A stretch of 64,000 bases of DNA from JACDHG01 sp963811585 (GTDB taxonomy: Bacteria > Actinomycetota > Actinomycetes > Propionibacteriales > Nocardioidaceae). The stretch lies in assembly GCA_963811585.1 (NCBI GenBank), contig CAWERR010000006.1, positions 62,001 to 126,000 on the forward strand. The letters run 5' to 3'. The notes under the pieces were generated by a model. It was not told the DNA's origin. It saw only the letters and a program-made list of their open reading frames with translations, and ran no database searches. This document shows positions 59,431-64,000 of the stretch, one piece after another; position 1 is the stretch's first letter; the number at the start of each line of letters is the position of its first letter. Both the position numbers and the translations under genes were made by a program.

Positions 59431-60441
59431 ATGCTGTGGAGCGTGAGCACTGCAAACTCCGTGGACACGATCGAGGAGCTCGCGGCCGCCGCCACCGACC
59501 GCCGACCGGTCCGCACGTCCGACGCCAAGTCCGGGGCCGATTTTGAGCTGCTCACCATCGACGGTCGGTCCTGCTTCCTCAAGGTGCTCGACGTCGACTC
59601 CGACTGGATCATGCGGGTGACCGGCAATACCGACCACTGGGAATACAAGGTGTGGCAGGCCGGTCTCTACCACCGTTTTCCTGGCGTGATCGACCACACG
59701 ATCATCGCCATGGCTCTTGACACGACTGGGGGATCGACGCACCTCGGCATCCTCATGGACGACGTCAGCGAGTGGCTCGTGCCCCCAGGCGACGAGGTCG
59801 TGGCTGCCGCGACCCACGACGGGTTCGTTCGCCACATGGCACAGCTGCACGCCGAGTTCTGGGGGTGGCATGACTCCGTCGGCCTATGCCCGATGGTCAA
59901 CCGCATCCGCTTCTTCTGCCCCGAGAACATTGCCCCCGAGCTGCGGGCCGACGCGATACCCGGACCGATCGCGGCAGCCGACGCCGGTTGGAAGCACCTG
60001 GCCGAGATCCATCCTGAACTGAGCAGCTTCATCGCGGGGATCCATGAAGATCCGTCGGGGTTGGTCGATGCCTTGTCGGAGTCTCCCCTCACGTTCGTGA
60101 CCGGCGACTGGAAGATGGGCAACCTCGGCAGGCACGCTGACGGGCGCACGGTCCTGGTCGACCAGGCGTACCCTGGCGAGGCGCCGGGCCTGTATGACCT
60201 GCTCTGGTATGTGGCCCTCAACCGGATGCGGCTGCCCGTGTCGAAGGAGGCGACCATCGACGTCTACCGGGCAGGACTGGAGGCTGCCGGAATCGACACA
60301 GGCGGCTGGTTCGAGCGGCAGCTGGGTTTGTCGATCATCGCGATGATGGCGACCTTTGCCTGGGAGAAGGCCCTCGGCGATGCCGACGAGCTGGCGTGGT
60401 GGTCGGACCAGGTTGCGCAGGCACGGGCGTGGCTGCCATGA
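59431..60441 (+). CDS. APH-type small-molecule kinase
   Basis: 336 residues from ATG 59431; GTG 59443 is possible. The nucleotide-binding part has FELLTIDGRSCFLKVLDVDSDWIMRVTGN (Lys) and TTGGSTHLGILMDDVSE (hinge). The catalytic loop is FVTGDWKMGNLGRHADGRTVLVDQAYPG: GDWKMGN keeps the Asp and Asn of the APH motif, and VDQA holds the metal Asp. The substrate is unknown. The stop overlaps the next start (ATGA). Confidence 0.8.
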   Translation: MLWSVSTANSVDTIEELAAAATDRRPVRTSDAKSGADFELLTIDGRSCFLKVLDVDSDWIMRVTGNTDHWEYKVWQAGLYHRFPGVIDHTIIAMALDTTGGSTHLGILMDDVSEWLVPPGDEVVAAATHDGFVRHMAQLHAEFWGWHDSVGLCPMVNRIRFFCPENIAPELRADAIPGPIAAADAGWKHLAEIHPELSSFIAGIHEDPSGLVDALSESPLTFVTGDWKMGNLGRHADGRTVLVDQAYPGEAPGLYDLLWYVALNRMRLPVSKEATIDVYRAGLEAAGIDTGGWFERQLGLSIIAMMATFAWEKALGDADELAWWSDQVAQARAWLP

Positions 60442-61232
60442 CTGCTTCTGATGGCTTGGCCTTCGCCCGACGGGGCTACGAAGACGCCGCCAACGCTTGG
60501 GCCGACGGCGCGGAGCTCGTTTACGGGCCGATGGCCGATGCTCTGCTGGCGCGAGCACCTGCACTGGCCGGCAAGCTCGTGTTGGACGTCGGCGCCGGCA
60601 CGGGAGCGGTCTCTGACCGGCTCGTGGCCGCCGGAGCTCAGGCAATCGCGGTTGACGCCTCATGGCCGATGCTGGCCCATCAGGCCCCGTCGCGACCACC
60701 GGGCGTGGTCGGCGACATCAGTCGGTTGCCGTTGGTCGACGGTGCGGTCGACGGCGCCGCCGCGGCGTTCGTGCTCAATCACCTCGCCGATCCTGTCGTC
60801 GCGCTGGTCGAACTGCGCCGCGTGGTACGCAGTGGCGGTTTCATCGTGGCCTCGGTGTTCTCGATCGCCGACCCGCCCGCGGCAAAGTCTGCCATCGACG
60901 ACGCACTTGCCTCGGCGGGATGGGAACCGCCAGAGTGGTACCGCTTCCTCAAGTCGGTTGACGGTCAGCTCGGCTCGGAGGCCACCATGCGTGACGCGGC
61001 CAAGGCCGCAGACCTCGAGCACATCGACGTAGTCGAGCGACGGGTGCGAACCGGTGTCACCGACCCGCGCGACATCGTCCGCTATCGGCTGTCTCAACCC
61101 CAGCGCGCCACGTTCGTGGCGGAGCTCAGCGAAGAGGCAAGGCGCCGGGTCGTCGACGAATGCGTGGCAGCGGTGGCTGAGCTCGGCGAACCTTTCGACC
61201 CCGGCGTCGTACTGCTGGCAGCTCGCGTCTGA
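60438..61232 (+). CDS. Class I SAM-dependent methyltransferase
   Basis: 264 residues from ATG 60438, overlapping the kinase stop. Motif I is LVLDVGAGTGAVSDRL, followed by AIAVDASWPMLAHQAP, GDISRLPLVDGAVDGAAAAFVLNHLADPV and LRRVVRSGGFIVASVFS, the Methyltransf_11 (UbiE-like) order. It is translationally coupled to the APH-type kinase, which suggests the two modify the same small molecule (inference). Confidence 0.88.
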   Translation: MTASDGLAFARRGYEDAANAWADGAELVYGPMADALLARAPALAGKLVLDVGAGTGAVSDRLVAAGAQAIAVDASWPMLAHQAPSRPPGVVGDISRLPLVDGAVDGAAAAFVLNHLADPVVALVELRRVVRSGGFIVASVFSIADPPAAKSAIDDALASAGWEPPEWYRFLKSVDGQLGSEATMRDAAKAADLEHIDVVERRVRTGVTDPRDIVRYRLSQPQRATFVAELSEEARRRVVDECVAAVAELGEPFDPGVVLLAARV

Positions 61233-61260
61233 CCTCACACTTCCTGGTCGAGGCCAGCAG

Positions 61261-62455
61261 CTATCGACCCGAGGAACCTCGAGGTGTGTAGTCGTCCAGT
61301 GTGTCCACGTCGATGTCGGCATCGGGCCAGCGACGGCGCAGGGCTTCAGCGGCGGCACGCGACCAACCGGTGAGGTGCGGAAGGCTCCGGTGCCGCTCCG
61401 CGGTCTCGGCGGCGGCTTGGAGTGTCGCGATCCGGTGCAGGCGACTGTGGTCCCCGAACGGGCGAGCATCCAGCTTGGGCAGACCCAGGCGGGCCGCCGC
61501 AGAGATGAACCCCGCGCCTGCCAGCGCATGTCCGAAGGTCCGATCGTCGGTTATCTGGGGAACGACCGGCGCCATCGTGTTTCGATACGCCTCCTCGACG
61601 CCGTTGCTCACCGGGTCGGTGACCGTGAGCCACATCGATCCAGGGATGTACAGGTCATTCACGAGATCAGAGATCGCGTGCCGGAACCCCGCGGCTTCGA
61701 AGTCGATCAGGCGACCGTCACCGTCAGCGTCTACGAGGTAGTTGTTAACCCCCGGGGTCACCGCTGGAGAACGCCAGAAACGCGCCAGGGTTGGTGAGCT
61801 CGGCCACGACGCCGTCCAGCTCGTGGCTTGCCGCCGTCGTCATCGCGACGCCGGCGTTGTCCATGTGCTGCAGCCCGGCACGCCAGCCCCTGAGGAACCG
61901 CTCGACTTCGGCTTGGCGATCCACCGGGCCGAGTCGGCCTCGGCGGGTGTAGTACTGGTCTGCCTTCCCAATCGTCAGGGTGTGGAGCCGCCCCAAAGCT
62001 CTCGCGAAGCTGATCAGCAGTGCGGCGGATTGCGGCGCGCCCTGGCGCAGCAGGACAGACCGCAACGGCTCCCGCGGAGCGACGTCTTCGAGCACCAGGA
62101 AGCCGCAGCCCGGATCCATCGATGCGCTGTCGGCAGCCACCAGGCGTGGCGCCAACGTCGAGTCGAGCTCAGCGAGGAACTCCAGAGCCGCTCTTTCCGT
62201 GGACAGCTGCGCCGGCTTCCTCCGATGGTCGTCCGGGTCGTCGCGCAGCCACTTCACGATCACGCTTTTCGGTACCTCGGAAGAGTCCGCGGCCAAGTGA
62301 CAACGCAGAATGAACCACGGCCGCACCCGATCGACATCACGCACCTGCACGGGTACCCGATACGACGCTGACAGCAGGCCTTCAATCCGCGCCCTTGTCG
62401 GCGCCGAAGGCCCAGCTGAGTCATCCACAGCGGACCATCGTGCCAGGCCGCTCAC
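61261..62455 (-). pseudogene. APH-type kinase split by a one-base insertion in a G-run
   Basis: The N-terminal piece (start 62455) has KSVIVKWLRDDPDDHRRKPAQLSTERAALEFLAEL and GCGFLVLEDVAPREPLRS, and ends FLAFSSGDPGG then stop. The C-terminal piece in the next frame reads PGVNNYLVDADGDGRLIDFEAAGFRHAISDLVNDLY and goes on to 61261. Dropping one G from the five-base run at 61749-61753 (C on the plus strand) gives SGDPGVNN...IDFEAAGF, the normal APH catalytic and metal motifs. The gene is therefore whole except for one base and may be a sequencing artefact. Confidence 0.82.
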
Positions 62456-62520
62456 CTGAGCCAGCGCTGGTCGGGCTAGCCGTACTGCTCCTGCGATCTA
62501 GGCCACTTGAGCGAATCTGC

Positions 62521-63882
62521 TCAGGAGGCCCAGTTCGCGCGGACGAAAACGTCGGCGACTTTGTTTTTGTCTTGCGGCACCAGGTCGGAGGCGAAGGAGG
62601 CGAAGGCCACGTGCTGGCCGTTCGAGGAGATGGCGGGTCCGAAGGGCCCGGAGCTGCCGCTACCTTCGACACCGCCAGAGCTCACCGAGACTCGCCGTGT
62701 CACATCGTTGACGAGGTCGCGGACAAATACGTCGGGGGCCTGGTTCGTATCGCCCGGCACAAGGGTTGACGCAAAACCCTGGAACACCACATACCGGCCG
62801 CTGCGCGACATCGACGCGAGCGAGCTCAGGCTTTCTCCCGAGGGGTCTGAGAAGCTGACCGAGGCACGTTCGTTCGTCCCGGTCGTCAAGTCGCGGACGA
62901 AGACGTGGCCCTGGCTAGTGGTCAGCTGGGTGGCGCCCAGATTCGTCGCGTTGGATGTGAACGCGAGGAACTGACCGTTTCCCGAGATCGCCGGTGAGCC
63001 GCTCGCGGAGTTCGCCTGGACGCCGCCAGGTCCCACCGAGGCGCGCTGTGTCGTCTGGAGGTGGCGATCGCGGAGGAACACGTCCGTGTTCTCGTTGGTG
63101 TCGTTCGGGACCAGGTTGGTGGCGCGGGACTGGAAGGCAACGAACCGTCCGTCCGCAGAGATCGAGGGTGACCCGAAGGTCTCACCGCCTTCACTCTCGT
63201 CGCCGCTCGCGTTGACGGAGACGATCTCGGTCGTTCCAGCTAACCGGTCGCGGACAAAGATGTCCGGGTTGTTGTTGCCGTCGGTGGCCACCAGGTTCGG
63301 CGCCAAGGACTGGAACGCGACGTACCGGCCGTCCTCCGAGATGCTTGGCGTCACGCTCCAGGAGTTGGCCGCGGCTGTCTGGCTTCCATCGAACGCGAGT
63401 GAGGCAACCTCGTTCGTGCCGGACAGCATGTCGCGGACCACGATGTCGACGTTGTTGTTGTCGTCGCCGGCAACGACGTCGTCGGCGAAAGCCTCGAAGG
63501 CGATGAAGCGCCCATCGGGCGTCATTGCCGGGTTGACGTTGGACAGTGTGGACGGACCGCCATCAGTGGCCATGGAAATCCAGGTCGTCGTCCCGCTCTG
63601 ACGGTCCCGCAGGTAGATGTCTCGCGCGCCGTTGGTGTCTGGTGGCACGAGTCTCGCAGCGGACTCGAACACCACCCATCGGCCAGACTTGGAGATCTGC
63701 GGCGAGTAGCTGTCTTTGAATCTTTCTTTCTCCCCTGAGTTCACGGACACGCGATGGGTGGTCGCACCGACGGCGCCATCCGAAGGTGCCTGGATTGCAA
63801 CAAGCCCGCCGACAGCCAGCGTCACGGCTGCTCCAGCCATCACTGTCGATCGAGTCGCCCGCCCCACCACTGCAGACATCAT
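62521..63882 (-). CDS. Secreted PD40/TolB-like beta-propeller protein
   Basis: 453 residues. The signal peptide is RSTVMAGAAVTLAVGGLVAIQAPSDGAVGA. About seven repeats of 52-58 residues follow, each with SxxGRxVxFxSxAxxLVxxDTNxxxDVFVRDxxxGTTxRxSV. Clear examples are RWVVFESAARLVPPDTNGARDIYLRD, RYVAFQSLAPNLVATDGNNNPDIFVRD and RFVAFQSRATNLVPNDTNENTDVFLRD. This is a closed beta-propeller of the TolB/PD40 type, exported and probably protein- or polysaccharide-binding. No catalytic domain is attached. Confidence 0.86.
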   Translation of the reverse strand: MMSAVVGRATRSTVMAGAAVTLAVGGLVAIQAPSDGAVGATTHRVSVNSGEKERFKDSYSPQISKSGRWVVFESAARLVPPDTNGARDIYLRDRQSGTTTWISMATDGGPSTLSNVNPAMTPDGRFIAFEAFADDVVAGDDNNNVDIVVRDMLSGTNEVASLAFDGSQTAAANSWSVTPSISEDGRYVAFQSLAPNLVATDGNNNPDIFVRDRLAGTTEIVSVNASGDESEGGETFGSPSISADGRFVAFQSRATNLVPNDTNENTDVFLRDRHLQTTQRASVGPGGVQANSASGSPAISGNGQFLAFTSNATNLGATQLTTSQGHVFVRDLTTGTNERASVSFSDPSGESLSSLASMSRSGRYVVFQGFASTLVPGDTNQAPDVFVRDLVNDVTRRVSVSSGGVEGSGSSGPFGPAISSNGQHVAFASFASDLVPQDKNKVADVFVRANWAS

Positions 63883-64000
63883 GTCCCTCCCCGCCTGTCC
63901 ATCCCCGCGCCTAACTGTCCGCCCCCTGGGGATGCCGCGTCAACCACAGTGGCGGGCACGTCACGCTGGGTGTTGGTGGTTGCTGTTCCCACGTTCACTC

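Overview
The window is a high-GC actinobacterial chromosome segment. The evidence is near-uniform G/C third positions, frequent GTG and TTG starts, 4-bp ATGA/GTGA gene overlaps, F420-type flavin oxidoreductases and many ECF sigma factors. The core block parA - small protein - scpA - scpB - rluB - tyrA - cmk - der (1.1-8.4 kb) has the order known from Propionibacteriales and Micrococcales. I cannot name a genus from sequence alone.

Layout. 1-0.9 kb: 3' part of an ECF42-type sigma factor. 1.1-8.4 kb: the housekeeping segregation/translation operon. 8.6-13.96 kb: a tRNA-Pro(GGG) gene carrying an integrated island. A tyrosine integrase lies directly inside it, and the 43-bp 3' part of the tRNA is repeated twice more (11.2 and 13.9 kb), so the island looks like two elements in tandem. 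The left one has the integrase and a lipoprotein. The right one has a Fic/Doc-type toxin pair, a broken winged-helix-like gene and a lipoprotein, but no integrase.

14.4-36 kb: a carbohydrate-catabolism region. It has an inositol-dehydrogenase-like gene and a hydroxypyruvate-isomerase-like gene behind a perfect operator palindrome and followed by a 41-codon stub of iolE. It then has uronate isomerase and fructuronate reductase divergent from a LarA-like (DUF2088) gene, a set of MocA-type oxidoreductases and TIM-barrel isomerases, and xylA - xylB (frameshifted) - S9 peptidase. Between these lie an APH-like kinase, two unknown genes, a methyltransferase, an ISL3 transposase remnant, a RibD_C reductase and a DUF1254 protein. 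No sugar transporter and no obvious sugar regulator is present.

36-52 kb: mixed metabolism. It includes an operon of Fe-S protein, FAD oxidase, small protein and F420-type LLM oxidoreductase. Two ECF42 sigma/DGPF(YCII) modules are present. One has a visible ECF-type promoter and adjoins a graveyard of gene stubs; the other adjoins a RibD_C reductase carrying three frameshifts. M20 amidohydrolase and PhyH dioxygenase genes lie between them.

52.6-64 kb: secreted and regulatory genes. They are a secreted protein with a strong terminator, a 1040-residue ATPase/TPR/SARP regulator, a small secreted RTX protein, an ECF sigma with a membrane-anchored partner bearing Ca-loop-like motifs, then an alpha/alpha-barrel protein, two APH-type kinases (one frameshifted), a methyltransferase and a secreted PD40 beta-propeller.

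Several frameshifts (12.7, 33.66, 51.8-52.2, 61.75 kb) could be real decay or single-base assembly errors. This should be settled from reads before the pseudogene calls are trusted.
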